Part shown: one piece after another, positions 54,885 to 64,000 of the stretch
Position numbering within the stretch: the first letter of the stretch is position 1
Layout of the letters: the number at the start of each line of letters is the position of its first letter
Source of the DNA: Bettongia penicillata ogilbyi
Taxonomy: Eukaryota; Chordata; Mammalia; Diprotodontia; Potoroidae
Direction of reading: 5' to 3'
DNA: 64,000 nt
Assembly (NCBI GenBank): GCA_023548195.1
Contig: JAJHZJ010000082.1
Location: 1,270,001-1,334,000, forward strand
Made by a program: the position numbers and the translations under genes
The notes under the pieces: model-generated
Databases searched by the model: none
The model's input: the letters and a program-made list of their open reading frames with translations, nothing else
Told to the model about the DNA's origin: nothing

Positions 54885-56560
54885 TAGAATTTTAAAGGAT
54901 CTCAGTGGTCATCTGTTATAATCCATATTGGGAAAAGGTTCCCTTCTGCAACACATTTGACAGATGGCCATGAGACTTTTTGCATGAAGAAGATCATCCG
55001 CTGCTTTTCAAAGCAGCCCCTTCTACTTTCACTTTGGGATAGCTCTAATTACCCTGTGACTTCCTTATCTGAAGCCTAAAATTGCTTCTTTGAACCTTCC
55101 ACTTATTCCTCTCAATTCTGCCTAATATCTTGTTCCTTTGAAAACCCTTCATATGCTTGAAGATAGTTATTTTGTCTTTCCGAAGTCTTCTTTTCGGTTT
55201 ACAAACCTCTAGTTCCTTTATCATCTTAGTTACCCTCTTCTGGATGTTCTTCAGTCTCTCAGTGTCTACTATGCAGTGTGTAGGATCAAACAAAATATTC
55301 CAAATTTGGTCTGACTAGGGGCAGAGCACAATGTGGCTATCACTTCCCGATCTTGATCCTAGCTTTTTCAGCTACCATATCTTGTCATTGCTTCATATTA
55401 AACTTGCATTTCACCAAAGCCCTTCTCTTATTCAGTTGAACTAGTCCAGCTATGCTTCTTCCTTCTTGCTGTTAAAAAGTTGTATCTTTAACCCAAGGTC
55501 CAGAATTTGCATTCATTCCTATTAGAGTTCATTAAATTAGATTTGGCCCAATGTTCTAACATGTCAAGATGTTTCAAATCTTGCCTCTCATCTATTGTGT
55601 TAGCTTGTAGGGAACCGTAGAGGTCCACAATGGTTTCAGAAGCACATGATGGACTGATAAGCCCACTCCATTGTGCAGATGGAGCAAAGGTTGTTGGTTC
55701 GGCCCTCCAGAACCCTACACAATAGCCCCAAGTTCTCTCAGTCTTGAGTAAACATTCTGACACTTATTAAGACATTCCAAGGCAGTCATGAGGACTAGTA
55801 TCTGTACCTTAAGGAGGAGTGGTAAAAGTAAATGTATCACTAGCTTGCCGCGTGTATGGAACTTATGGCGGAACAGTATATAAGGCTTGTACCTGCTAAT
55901 AATAAACAGAGCTTGTTACATCCCTGTCTCCTGCCTCATGACTGTGTGCCTGAGATTCGAGACGTCCCACTGGTCTGGGGTCTCTTCACTGGGCCGGCCA
56001 ATGCCCCAACACCTCCTAGCTTGCTGTCATTTGGAAATATGAAAAGCAAGCAATTTGTGCCTTTATCTCATATAACAAAAATGTCACATAGTACAGGATC
56101 AGGCTCAGATCGCTGGGATGATCGATCCATTGGAGACCCCCTTCCAAACTGACACTGAATCATCAGTGACTACTCTTTGAGTTCAGGCATTCAACCAGCT
56201 CTGAATCCAACAACTTTAATTATTTTTTAGTTCACATCTCTATCCATCTTTTCCACAAGAATAGCATGGGAAATTTTGTCAAGTGCTTTGCTAAAATCTA
56301 TCTATAACATTTCCTCTGATCTGTCAGTTTTCCAGTCCTATCAAAAAGGAAATAATGTTAGGTTGGTTGCCATCTTGCCAGCCTGGATTCCATCTTCCAA
56401 GTACTTCCATTAGGTAGAGTTCCAATTGGCAGTCATCTTCTAACTGGAGTCTTTTTTCTTCAAGCCCAGTATTCTTTCTGTGGTTTCACGCCTTTCAAAT
56501 TCCCCAGAAAGCAACCAGGGCCCTTAATATGACTGGAATCCTGGCAGAAGAGTTATATAG
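54885..56560 (-). mobile_element. CR1/L3-type LINE copy split by a solo LTR
   Basis: Minus-strand CR1/L3, 3' end first: ggatctcagtggtcatctgt, ctttgggatagctctaatta, taccctcttctggatgttct, aaatttggtctgactagggg, then after the LTR tagcttgctgtcatttggaa, tcagtgactactctttgagt, cattcaaccagctctgaatc, aaattttgtcaagtgctttg. The best-preserved CR1 in the window. Confidence 0.85.
55606..56011 (+). mobile_element. Solo LTR (ERV, possibly ERVK-like)
   Basis: 406 bp with TG...CA ends: tgtagggaaccgtagaggtc to atgccccaaca. TATA box TATATAA at 55877-55883, polyadenylation signal AATAAA at 55901-55906, then CT-rich R/U5-like text (ccctgtctcctgcctcatga). No internal retroviral sequence adjoins it, so it is a recombined solo LTR. 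tagctt occurs at both edges (55601-55606, 56017-56022), but this does not fit the TG...CA ends exactly and may belong to the CR1 host. Confidence 0.8.
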
Positions 56561-56879
56561 TATTTTTTTTTTTGGGAGAGACTGGTATAATCTTCACGCC
56601 ACCATATTTGATTTCTGCTTTTGGCCTGATAGTATGTATGAATGAATAAGTGAATGAATGAATGATGAATAATATTTTGTTAATTATTTACCAAGCAAGA
56701 CAATTCCTATTATCAAGGAACTGATTCAAAGGAGGGCACAGATAGTAAGGCATTTTCTTTAGGGTTATTTCTGCTGTTAAAACCACATCTTTTCCTACAT
56801 TGAACTTTTTGATAGTGCCAAGGACATTGGTGTTGAGGTTTTCTTTCCTAGGTCTATAGTAGCTATGCCTCCTCAGGAA
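56561..56879. other. Single-copy-looking stretch with a short GAAT/ATGA tract
   Basis: 56633-56670 holds ATGT/GAAT/ATGA-like tetranucleotides. The remainder has no recognised repeat. Confidence 0.4.
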
Positions 56880-56945
56880 GAATCAATCAATTAACATTTT
56901 AAAGTGCCTACTATGTGCCAGGCATGAGGTTGTAGCCCCTGCAGA
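56880..56945 (-). mobile_element. L2 3' end fragment
   Basis: atcaatcaattaacatttta, aagtgcctactatgtgccag, gcatgaggttgtagc. Confidence 0.65.
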
Positions 56946-57692
56946 GGCAGTTTCTTGCACAAGGGCTTCCTCTGGATGGTGGCTATGGAGATCGACCTGA
57001 AAGCTGGCTCAGTGATCTAGAATAGTCTGCTATTCCTTAGGCTCTTGGACTTACCTACTTATCAGTGGCAGCTGGTAAGTGGTTTGTATTAGTGGTGGCA
57101 GGGAGGATGGGCATCTTTCCTACAAGACTTACTCCTCTTGCCAATGGCTTATGAAGGGGGCACTGCTGGAAGCAGGCTGATGATATGGGAGTGTTAATAT
57201 TTCCAGGGCCCTTGAGCACAGGGTGCTGAACTGTCTCTTCCAGGGTCTGAGGGGAGATGATAGCAAGGATTTGACTTGCCTAGCAGTTGAAGTAAAATGA
57301 ACACAAACCAGTTCAGGACCATTGAATGAGTAAACTGAAATTCTATACACTCATCCTTTGCTACATAATACATACACTTCCTTTTTGGTTGTTATGTGCA
57401 CACTTTTGGCCTTTACTACTTAGGGGTCTTGTGGTAACACCATGGTTCTAATTGCTTCCTCTTTATAGACAGTGTTTGGTGGGGAAGCTAGTTAAGTCAC
57501 TCTCTCAGCCCTTTCCTACCTACTCACGTATTGTATAAGACTGAATGTCTGGGGAACCCTAACAAGAGTTAACCTGTTTTTTTAAGCAGAAAAGGAGACT
57601 CTACTTAGAAATCTCCTTACTCTAGTGGCATCCTTGGGAAAACAATTAGAGAAGATGTTTCTCTGGCATTGGGTTCATAGGCTCATGGGCTC
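56946..57692. other. Single-copy-looking stretch
   Basis: No repeat and no convincing coding frame. Confidence 0.35.
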
Positions 57693-57951
57693 ATTTGTTG
57701 TTGTTCAGCTATTTCAGTTGTGTACTCTTTATGACACCATTTTGGGGGTTTCTTGGAAAAGATACTAGAGTGGTTTACCATTTCCTTCTCATTTTACAAA
57801 TCCTAGCTCATTTTACAAATGAGGAGCTGGAACAAACAGAGTTAAGTGACTTGCCCAGGGTCACAGAGCTAGTAAGTATCTGAGGCTGGATTTAAACTCA
57901 TAAAGATGAATCCAAGCCCGGTGCTTTACCCACTGTGCCACCTAGCTGCCA
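57693..57951 (-). mobile_element. WALLSI-like marsupial SINE, full length
   Basis: Reverse: gttgttgttcagctatttca, ttttgggggtttcttggaaa, tagagtggtttaccatttcc, gacttgcccagggtcacaga, ctgtgccacctagctgccag. The gctcattttacaaat segment is partly duplicated at 57785-57825. Confidence 0.9.
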
Positions 57952-57961
57952 GAGTCTCATG

Positions 57962-58114
57962 AGAACATATATTTAGATCTAGAAGGGACATTAGGATCCA
58001 TCTAGTATAACATTTTTATTTTACAGGTGAGAAAATCAGACCAAGAGGGGTTATATAATTTGTCCAGCGCCCAGCAAATATCTGAAGTGAGATTTGAACT
58101 CAAGTCTTCCTGAC
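57962..58114 (-). mobile_element. MIR/THER1-type SINE
   Basis: Reverse: gatctagaagggacattagg, tttacaggtgagaaaatcag, gatttgaactcaagtcttcc. Confidence 0.75.
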
Positions 58115-58158
58115 TTCAAGACCATCTTTCTTTTTTTTTTTTTCAAGACCATCTTTCT
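58115..58158. repeat. Poly(T) flanked by perfect 17-bp direct repeats
   Basis: ttcaagaccatctttct at 58115-58131 and again at 58142-58158, separated only by T residues. This is the form expected of a retrotransposition target duplication around nothing but a poly(A) tail. Confidence 0.9.
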
Positions 58159-59084
58159 AAATGAAGGAATATATAAGATATATAAGTAAGGAGATGGGCT
58201 TTCCACATCATTCCAGGACTCTGTCAGAATTGACTAGGTTATATACCTTAGGAGGTGGTGTGGTGGTTGATATTTCTACTCCTTCAGAGTTCAGAGTCCG
58301 GATTCTATATTCAGTCTGCTACATTTTTATTCCATGTCGTGGTTTCTCCTGGAATCATCTTGCAATAAAACTCTCTTGTGTGAAAGCCTGCTTGTCCTTT
58401 GCTTGTTTACTGACACCTGATACCATGCAGCAGATGTGAGTTGGGCCAACTGAAAGGCAAAAGTTTGGATCTGAGGCTAAGAGGCACAGAAAGAAAATAA
58501 AAACAGCCATCCCCATGCCTTAAACATGTTTAGAATCAGGATGAGCTTCCCCTAGAGGGCCATGGGGCTAGAGGCCTTCACTTCTCCCTGCTATCTCTCT
58601 CTTCTATAACTATTCTCTTTAGTGTGCAGACAGATGGCATCTTAATAGCTCTCAGAGCCAGCTGTGCTCTGGCCGCCTGCTTGGAGGGAAGATTGCCACC
58701 CAGTGGGAAATGTATTTCCCTGTTTACCACTTTCCTCAGTCAACGCTTGGGCTGCAGTGACAAATGCTCCCTGACACCTGGTTTTGGGGAAGGAAGCCAC
58801 CTTGATCTTCCTGAATTATTGTGGGATTTCCTACAAGACCTTTCTCATTTCAGAACCTTGCTGAAGGCCGGAGTGTGTGCTTAATTTCATGTAAGGTTTC
58901 TAGTTAATCAACAATGGACCCACATCCAACCTTGATGGGGCTTTTTCTATGTTAGGAGCAATTTGTTAGACACTATAAAAGATCGGAAGAAGTCTAAGGT
59001 ATTGCCTAGTCTTTTTTTTTTTCAACAAACTAGCCATACAGTTGGTTAGAAAGAACTAATAGATAGGGAACAATATGAGAACAT
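58159..59084. other. Single-copy-looking stretch
   Basis: No repeat recognised apart from a T-run near 59012-59022. Frames of 92 and 86 codons (58161-58439, 58624-58884) are without motifs. Confidence 0.35.
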
Positions 59085-59190
59085 TTAAGGCATTTAAACT
59101 TTCTAGGCCTCAATATCCTCATCTGCAAAGTGAGAGGATGGGACAAGTAATTTTGAAGGTCCCTTGTTGTTCTAAATTCTCTGATCCCTG
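59085..59190 (+). mobile_element. MIR-type SINE fragment
   Basis: ctaggcctcaatatcctcat, ctgcaaagtgagaggatggg, gaaggtcccttgttgttcta. Confidence 0.65.
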
Positions 59191-59329
59191 ATGTTAAACT
59201 TGGTCGTGCTGACATGTATAATAGGAATTCAGAAAAAGGGGAGATCAGTGTGGAATGGAGTCCCAAGGGACAGCAGCCTTCCAGGGTACAAGGCTCTTAC
59301 GGAGAGAGTATGACTTGGGTTAGTCCTGA

Positions 59330-59700
59330 AAGGAGGAAAAGGATTTAGTTAAGTGTTAATAAACTTCAAGTTCCATAGAGGCAGGGACTGTATCCTAAAA
59401 TTCAGTTTCAGTGAATACGTAGTGAATAAATACAAATATATACAAATTAGTTGGTTAAAAGAGTTTGGGAAGGAGCATACTTATATTTGGGGGATGGGGA
59501 ATCAGGAAAGATTTAGTGCTGAAAATGGTGCTTAAGCTGTGTTTTGAAGGAAGACATGGATGGTATGAAGCAGAAGTAGGGAGTGAGTGCATTCCAGGCA
59601 TGTACGAAAGCCAGTGCTGAGGCACAGAAATGGGAGATTCAGTGTCCTGTATGAGGAACCAAGAAAAGGTCATTTTGATTTATTACATTATTACATATGA
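59330..59700 (-). mobile_element. L2-type LINE fragment
   Basis: gaatcaggaaagatttagtg, tgttttgaaggaagacatgg, gagtgcattccaggcatgta, gctgaggcacagaaatggga. Minus orientation. Confidence 0.65.
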
Positions 59701-60214
59701 AGTGAGTCAAGTTCCAGGTGAGGGGAAAAAAGATGGCACAAGGGAAGGACACTGAGGAGATTGGCTTGATTGGAGAGAATTTGATTATGGAAGAGGAAGG
59801 GAGAGAAGGTGGGAGGGAAGTTTGTACCCTCAGTACCCTTACTGATAAAATGGGTGGGTTTGGAAAGGTGATCTCTAAGCTTCCTTTCCTTTCAGATATT
59901 TACTATGATTGGAGGTATAAAGAAGAACAGTTCTGGGTAATGTTTAGTTTTCTTCAGAGTTATTATTTGATTCAGTAATATTTGCCAATATTCCCTTCTC
60001 TACACTACTAACCAGGAGGACTTAGATGTTGGGGAAAACAGCAATGACAGACTCATTATCCTCAGAAAGATGGAGTCTTTACAGACCCATCAAGACCAAG
60101 AAGAAGAGTGTGGCCAAGGCAAGGTAAGAAAAAGCTCAAGGCTCAAAGCACTGATCTAGTGAATTTTCTCTCTGCGAACTCTTGTTTTTGGGAGTTAGGG
60201 AATGAAAATCTTAC
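59701..60214. other. Single-copy-looking stretch
   Basis: Purine-rich plus strand at 59700-59825. No repeat family recognised. Confidence 0.35.
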
Positions 60215-60430
60215 CCATCCTCTAGGCTGATTTCAAATGCTACCTCCTCAATGAACCTTTTCTTACCTCCCAGCCCCTACCAAAGTGTTTTTGGCTTTTT
60301 CCTATATATAACTCTAAGAGTAGTCATTGTCAACGTTATTTATTCAGCATTTATTTAGGGCTTACTGCCTTTTCTTGTAATTCTTCACATTATCTACTTT
60401 GTAATCCTGCAGACTTCTTTTAAAAAATAT
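60215..60430 (+). mobile_element. L2 3' region
   Basis: tttcaaatgctacctcctca, atgaaccttttcttacctcc, cagcccctaccaaagtg, attcttcacattatctac. Confidence 0.65.
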
Positions 60431-60559
60431 CTCTCAGTGGATAGCACAGATAGTATTTTTGTTTTGGTTGGGAGTTGTGATTTTGTCAGTTAGTATATAG
60501 AACTTTCAACAATGAAAACTTCCTTCAACGTCAGATTAGCAATTCATCTGTGACTTTCA

Positions 60560-60665
60560 GCATCAGAGAGTTGCCTGAAGCACTGAGAGGTCAGGGTCAC
60601 ACAGTTTTACAACGTACCCAGATCTACTTGATTCGAAGACCTCCTAGGTTGATCAAGCTATATCT
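60560..60665 (-). mobile_element. MIR-type SINE fragment
   Basis: Reverse: agagttgcctgaagcactga, gaggtcagggtcacacagtt, ttgattcgaagacctcctag. Confidence 0.6.
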
Positions 60666-60714
60666 CCACATGCATAGTGGGAAATCAAACTGGATGTTCT
60701 CTGATAAGAAGGCA

Positions 60715-60940
60715 AGAATAATAGCTCACATTTATGTAGAGTTTAAAGGTTTACAAAGCAATTTCCTTATGACTCTGTGGTTCAGGTAGTACAAATACTA
60801 TTCCCATTTTACAGATTGTGAAACTGAGGCTCACAGAGGTTAGGTGACTTGCCTGGAGTGCCATGGTCAAGAAATGCTAGAGCTGAGACTCACATCCAAA
60901 TATTCTGATTCAGAGACCTGTGTTCATTTCTACCTCACCA
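60715..60940 (-). mobile_element. MIR-type SINE
   Basis: Reverse: gctcacatttatgtagagtt, attttacagattgtgaaact, gaggctcacagaggttaggt, gacttgcctggagtgccatg. Confidence 0.85.
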
Positions 60941-61295
60941 TAAAACCATGATGAATTTTAGAAAGATTCTCAGAAAAAAAGTTTAAAACAAAGTTTTGCT
61001 ATTCAAAAGGCTAAGCTCAGTTATTCTGAAAAAATCATTTATCTATAGTGTCCTGGTGCTTTCTTTAATTTATTTCTGCTAGCTTGCTTCCCTTGCCTGT
61101 CAAATGAACTGTTAGCAGCTAGAACTAGATTAGCATATTCATTGGGCAGGAAGGTCATCAGCTATTGCCAAGGCTAACTTTAGCCCAGGTCTAAAGTCCT
61201 AAGATAAAATCTCACTCCTTATTCCTGCCCCCCATCTCTGCCCACATTCATCTCATGCTCTTAAACATCTTACTCTCAAACATTTCAATAGTATT
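60941..61295. other. Single-copy-looking stretch, possible conserved noncoding sequence
   Basis: TE-free. 61080-61190 (ttagcagctagaactagatt, gcatattcattgggcaggaa) looks unlike decayed repeat. Function untested. Confidence 0.25.
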
Positions 61296-61320
61296 CCCCC
61301 TCCCACCCCACCTCCCACCC
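61296..61320 (-). promoter_or_regulatory. G-quadruplex-capable tract (minus strand)
   Basis: Five C-runs of 3-5 (61296-61300, 61302-61304, 61306-61309, 61314-61316, 61318-61320) with loops of 1-4 bases, so the minus strand fits the G3+N1-7 rule. TATAAAAG lies 32 bp downstream at 61352-61359. There is no gene evidence beside it. Confidence 0.55.
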
Positions 61321-61949
61321 ACTCAGTGTTACACTTTGTACTCCCTCAGCATATAAAAGGGCGGAAGTTTCTGAGTGGACCAAACGGCAAGAGCAATGAA
61401 AGATTGACTTTTCTATTTTTCTGTTTAGCCCCAGGGAGGGTGGCAGTCTCCTTTTTCATTGCCTTTTACTCTGGCTATCAAGGAATTTGCTATCTGTCCA
61501 GGATGGGTGAAATAGGATTGCTTGAGAATACGAGCTGGTGTGGTGAAGCTGTTCGAAGTGAAGGATGCTGCATTGTGTTGAATTAAGTGGCTGAAAGAAA
61601 GCCTGGACAAAAAGGGAATAGATAAGATGATTCCACCGCAGGCTCTTAGAACAGCTTGGTTTACTGGTCTGAAAGGGCGGAGAGCAGAAGTAGACTAGAT
61701 GAGATGAGATGAGGGCACAGATTGCTGAAGCCCTGGCTCACCACATCTCCTCCTCCTCCCACTCCTTCCCCCACTCCTGCATCTTCTAGCTCCATGGACA
61801 ATACTAGTTCAGGATCCTGTATGTCCCCTCTCTTGCTCTGTGTAGTTGAGGGCCAAGGTTAACTGACTTTATACCTTTACACACACTAGATGTGATTTTA
61901 GGAACAAATTATTCTGCTTTGCATGCCCTGCTTTTAAACAATATTTCTA
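61321..61949. other. Single-copy-looking stretch
   Basis: Contains TATAAAAG at 61352-61359 and an 86-codon frame (61326-61586) without motifs. No repeat recognised. Confidence 0.35.
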
Positions 61950-62098
61950 AGGGCAGCTAGGTGGTTTAATGGATAGAGCACTGGACCTGGAGTCAGGAGG
62001 ATCTGAGATGAAGTCCAGCCTTTGACATTTGACATTTACTATCTTGGCAAGTCACTTAACCTCGATTGCCTTGTTCCACCCCCCCCCCCCCCCGCCCC
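61950..62098 (+). mobile_element. Short MAR1/RTE-type marsupial SINE
   Basis: aagggcagctaggtggttta, actggacctggagtcaggag, ttggcaagtcacttaacctc, attgcc, ending in a C-run of about 15 (62079-62093) where family members usually carry CCCC then poly(A). Confidence 0.82.
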
Positions 62099-62099
62099 A

Positions 62100-62193
62100 A
62101 ATTCTATAGAATTTGAAGTTTAGATTTCATTTAGTCCTATCCCCTCATTTTATAAATGAAAAAAATGAGGTGCAGAGAAGTTGTAGCCTGTCC
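62100..62193 (-). mobile_element. MIR/THER1-type SINE fragment
   Basis: Reverse: tcatttagtcctatcccctc, attttataaatgaaaaaaat, gaggtgcagagaagttgtag. Confidence 0.7.
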
Positions 62194-62194
62194 A

Positions 62195-62460
62195 CTGTAG
62201 CTACATGGTGCAGAGGATAGAGTTCTAGGTCTGGAATCAGCAAGATCTGAATTCAAATTTGGCCTTAAGCATTTATTAACTGTGTAACCCTAGGTAAGTC
62301 ACTTAACCTATTTTTGCCTCTGTATCTTCAATTGTAAAATAGGGATAATAATAATACCTACTTCTAGGGTTGTTTTGAAGGTCAACTGAGATAATATTTG
62401 TAAAAGATGCATAGTATACAGTAGGTACTGTATAAATACTTATTCTCTTTCTCCTTGCAA
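62195..62460 (+). mobile_element. MIR-type SINE, full length
   Basis: tctaggtctggaatcagcaa, gtgtaaccctaggtaagtca, ttcaattgtaaaatagggat, tgagataatatttgtaaaag, acagtaggtactgtataaat. Confidence 0.88.
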
Positions 62461-62479
62461 GGTCAAATGACAAGTTACA

Positions 62480-62770
62480 GGATCTCAGATCTGGAGGTGG
62501 AAAGGAGCTTAGAGGCCTTCTAGTTCAATCCCCTCATTTTATGGATGAGGAAAATGAGGCCCAGGGAAGATGAGTTGTCCAAGTTTGCATAGGTAGTAAG
62601 CATAAAGAAGTAGGATTTGAACTCAGGTCCTCTAATTCTGGAAGCAGTGCGTTTGCTACTATAAATAGCAGACTCAGGATTTGAACCCCAGCCCTCTGAT
62701 TATAAATAGAATTTGAGCTCTAGGTCTTCTGGGTCTAGGTTCAGTATTCTTTTTCCTATGCCATATTGCC
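62480..62770 (-). mobile_element. MIR/THER1-type SINE, head region duplicated
   Basis: Reverse: ggagcttagaggccttctag, ttatggatgaggaaaatgag, ggatttgaactcaggtcctc. A second head-like pair follows (caggatttgaaccccagccc, gagctctaggtcttctgggt) up to cctatgccatattgcc, from one or two further partial copies. Confidence 0.75.
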
Positions 62771-62799
62771 TTTCACATGTCTCAATATTTTGCCACCCT

Positions 62800-62885
62800 G
62801 TCCTGCTCCCCTTCTCCTTCCCTCACATAAATTGTAAGTTGAAGGCAGAGACCATGTCTTATTTTTCTGGTAATTCATTATTTTC
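62800..62885 (+). mobile_element. L2 3' end fragment
   Basis: cacataaattgtaagttgaa, ggcagagaccatgtcttatt, then ttttccccag. Confidence 0.5.
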
Positions 62886-63069
62886 CCCAGAAAATTAAAC
62901 TCCAATTTGCTTACTGACAAATCCTTAGTGGATTTCTGGAACTTCCTTTTCCTGTGTTATTTTAGCCCAGCCAGTTAAATCATGAGACACTGGCTGCTCT
63001 TGTTCCCATCTAGGAAGGATCCAGTATCTTTAGGATTGTTTATGTTTTGAATATGTTTTGAGAACTATG

Positions 63070-63335
63070 GCGAAGTGTAATGTGGGGAAAGGAGTAGCGC
63101 AGTGTGGGAGTTGGCAACTTTGGCCTCTAGTCTTGGTTCCATTTCTTACTAGCTAAGTGATCTTGTGAATGAGTCATGGTATCTTGTGGATGAGTCATGG
63201 TACCTCTCTGGGCATCCTCATCTGTAAAATGGTGCTAATGATTTCTACCCTATCTTCTTGATTTGTCTGTGGTGAGGATAATTGATGTGAGCCATAATGA
63301 CTCTTAACCATAAAGAACCTTCCATGTTTAACGTG
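63070..63335 (+). mobile_element. MIR-type SINE with a 21-bp tandem duplication
   Basis: ggcctctagtcttggttcca, tactagctaagtgatcttgt, catcctcatctgtaaaatgg, gtggtgaggataattgatgt. Two tandem 21-bp units (63160-63180, 63181-63201) differ at one base, just after the head. Confidence 0.85.
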
Positions 63336-63344
63336 GTATTGTTA

Positions 63345-63470
63345 TCATTAATGGGAGTCATGGCATAGTGGGATGAATACTAACATTGGAATCAGGAAGA
63401 CCAGGTTTCAGATTCTGCCTCTGATATGTACTGTCTATGTGACACTGGGCAAGTCCCCTAAGTTCTCAAC
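63345..63470 (+). mobile_element. MIR-type SINE, 5' part
   Basis: gggagtcatggcatagtggg, tggaatcaggaagaccaggt, ctatgtgacactgggcaagt. Confidence 0.8.
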
Positions 63471-63479
63471 ATTCTGAGT

Positions 63480-63664
63480 CAGTGGATTAAAATTCAAATA
63501 GAAATGGTTCCCTACAGGCTACACATTAAGTTAGAAAACCGCATATTAATATTATCTTTCTTCTATTGCATTTTTATTTATTTTGCTAAATATTTCCCAA
63601 TTATATTTTAATCTGGTTCTGGGAGTGCTTGGTTGTGTTGCGGGTTGTATGTATGACCTCTCTG
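63480..63664 (-). mobile_element. Non-autonomous hAT element
   Basis: Right end atgacctctctg and left end cagtggattaaaattcaaat are decayed versions of cagaggtgtcaaac-type hAT inverted termini. Inner text: ttttgctaaatatttcccaa, ttttaatctggttctgggag. Flanks ttctgagt / ctctaggt agree at 5 of 8, a possible old 8-bp target duplication. No transposase. Confidence 0.7.
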
Positions 63665-64000
63665 CTCTAGGTCACTCTCTAAGAATAAATTTCAGAGGTG
63701 ATATTATTAGACAGAATTCCTCACAAGGAGTCTTTATATCAATGAAATCACAGGTCCAGGGTCTATCTTGAGGATGATGATGATGATGATGGTCAACTGT
63801 TTTCCTTTTGGAATTTGCTTTAAAAAATGCACAGCTTTGCATGGCAGAAATTCTTATGCTAGGTGAAAGGCTAATCAGTACCCAGCCGAAAAGCCAACTG
63901 TCAGCAAGTTGTTTTTCTTAAAAGATGGAGCATTTCAGCTATTGAGCTGCTGTTAGCAACTTAATTGTCAAGTGTTAATAGATTTGGAGAGAGGGCAGTT
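63665..64000. other. Single-copy-looking stretch, possible conserved noncoding sequence
   Basis: After a short (GAT)n run (63772-63791), 63870-64000 is TE-free with words such as gctattgagctgctgttagc and acttaattgtcaagtgttaa. Conservation untested. Confidence 0.25.

Noticed and set aside
55856..56152. 98-codon frame across the LTR and CR1
   Set aside because: It crosses the boundary between two unrelated elements and so cannot be a gene of either.
1..64000. CRISPR arrays, operons, prophage or other bacterial systems
   Set aside because: The window is vertebrate DNA. Repeated units are transposons and microsatellites with no regular spacer pattern.

Overview
This is a stretch of marsupial (metatherian) nuclear DNA with no protein-coding gene that I can support. 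The host call rests on the repeats: tRNA-headed core-SINEs of the WALLSI and MIR/THER1 types, SINEs with an RTE-type tail (MAR1-like), a marsupial form of L1 with its own 5' UTR, many L2 copies, CR1/L3 copies, an RTE LINE and short hAT elements sit together. I see no Alu, B1 or other eutherian SINE, and L1 argues against a monotreme. Family names come from recall of their consensus sequences and were not checked by a search. All open frames are short. The longer ones come from simple repeats, decayed LINE reading frames or chance.

Layout. 0.2-2.3 kb: a minus-strand L2 followed by an internally deleted L1. 3-9.8 kb: SINEs, two L2 copies split by SINEs, and a long TTCC tract. 10.5-20.3 kb: one CR1, three L2 copies, a dense block of SINEs at 16.3-17.1 kb, and a near-palindromic hAT element at 20.1 kb. 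20.3-31.7 kb: a possible LTR, two local direct duplications (about 200 bp diverged; 153 bp nearly identical), many L2 and MIR pieces, and an L1 inserted in L2 with a perfect 12-bp target duplication. 32-33.3 kb: a CR1 holding MIR and L2 insertions. 35-43 kb: an L2 with a (GA)36 tract, further microsatellites, and a 1.7 kb L1. 44.5-50.6 kb: a CR1 3' end, then the main nested complex: an L1 that keeps its 5' UTR, ORF1, an endonuclease piece and its 3' end, but has lost most reverse transcriptase sequence, and carries one SINE and one younger L1. 52.4-54.3 kb: a decayed RTE LINE with recognisable endonuclease and reverse transcriptase blocks. 54.9-56.6 kb: a CR1 split by a solo LTR. 57-64 kb: SINEs, L2 pieces, a poly(T) tract between perfect 17-bp repeats, a C-rich tract with G-quadruplex potential beside a TATA-like box, and a hAT element.

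Between the repeats lie single-copy-looking stretches of 0.3-1.3 kb. The window is most likely intergenic or a large intron. A few single-copy stretches could be conserved noncoding elements, which only cross-species alignment could show. The main interest is the order of insertion events, a possible internally deleted L1 lineage, and the local duplications. I found no sign of a previously undescribed functional system.
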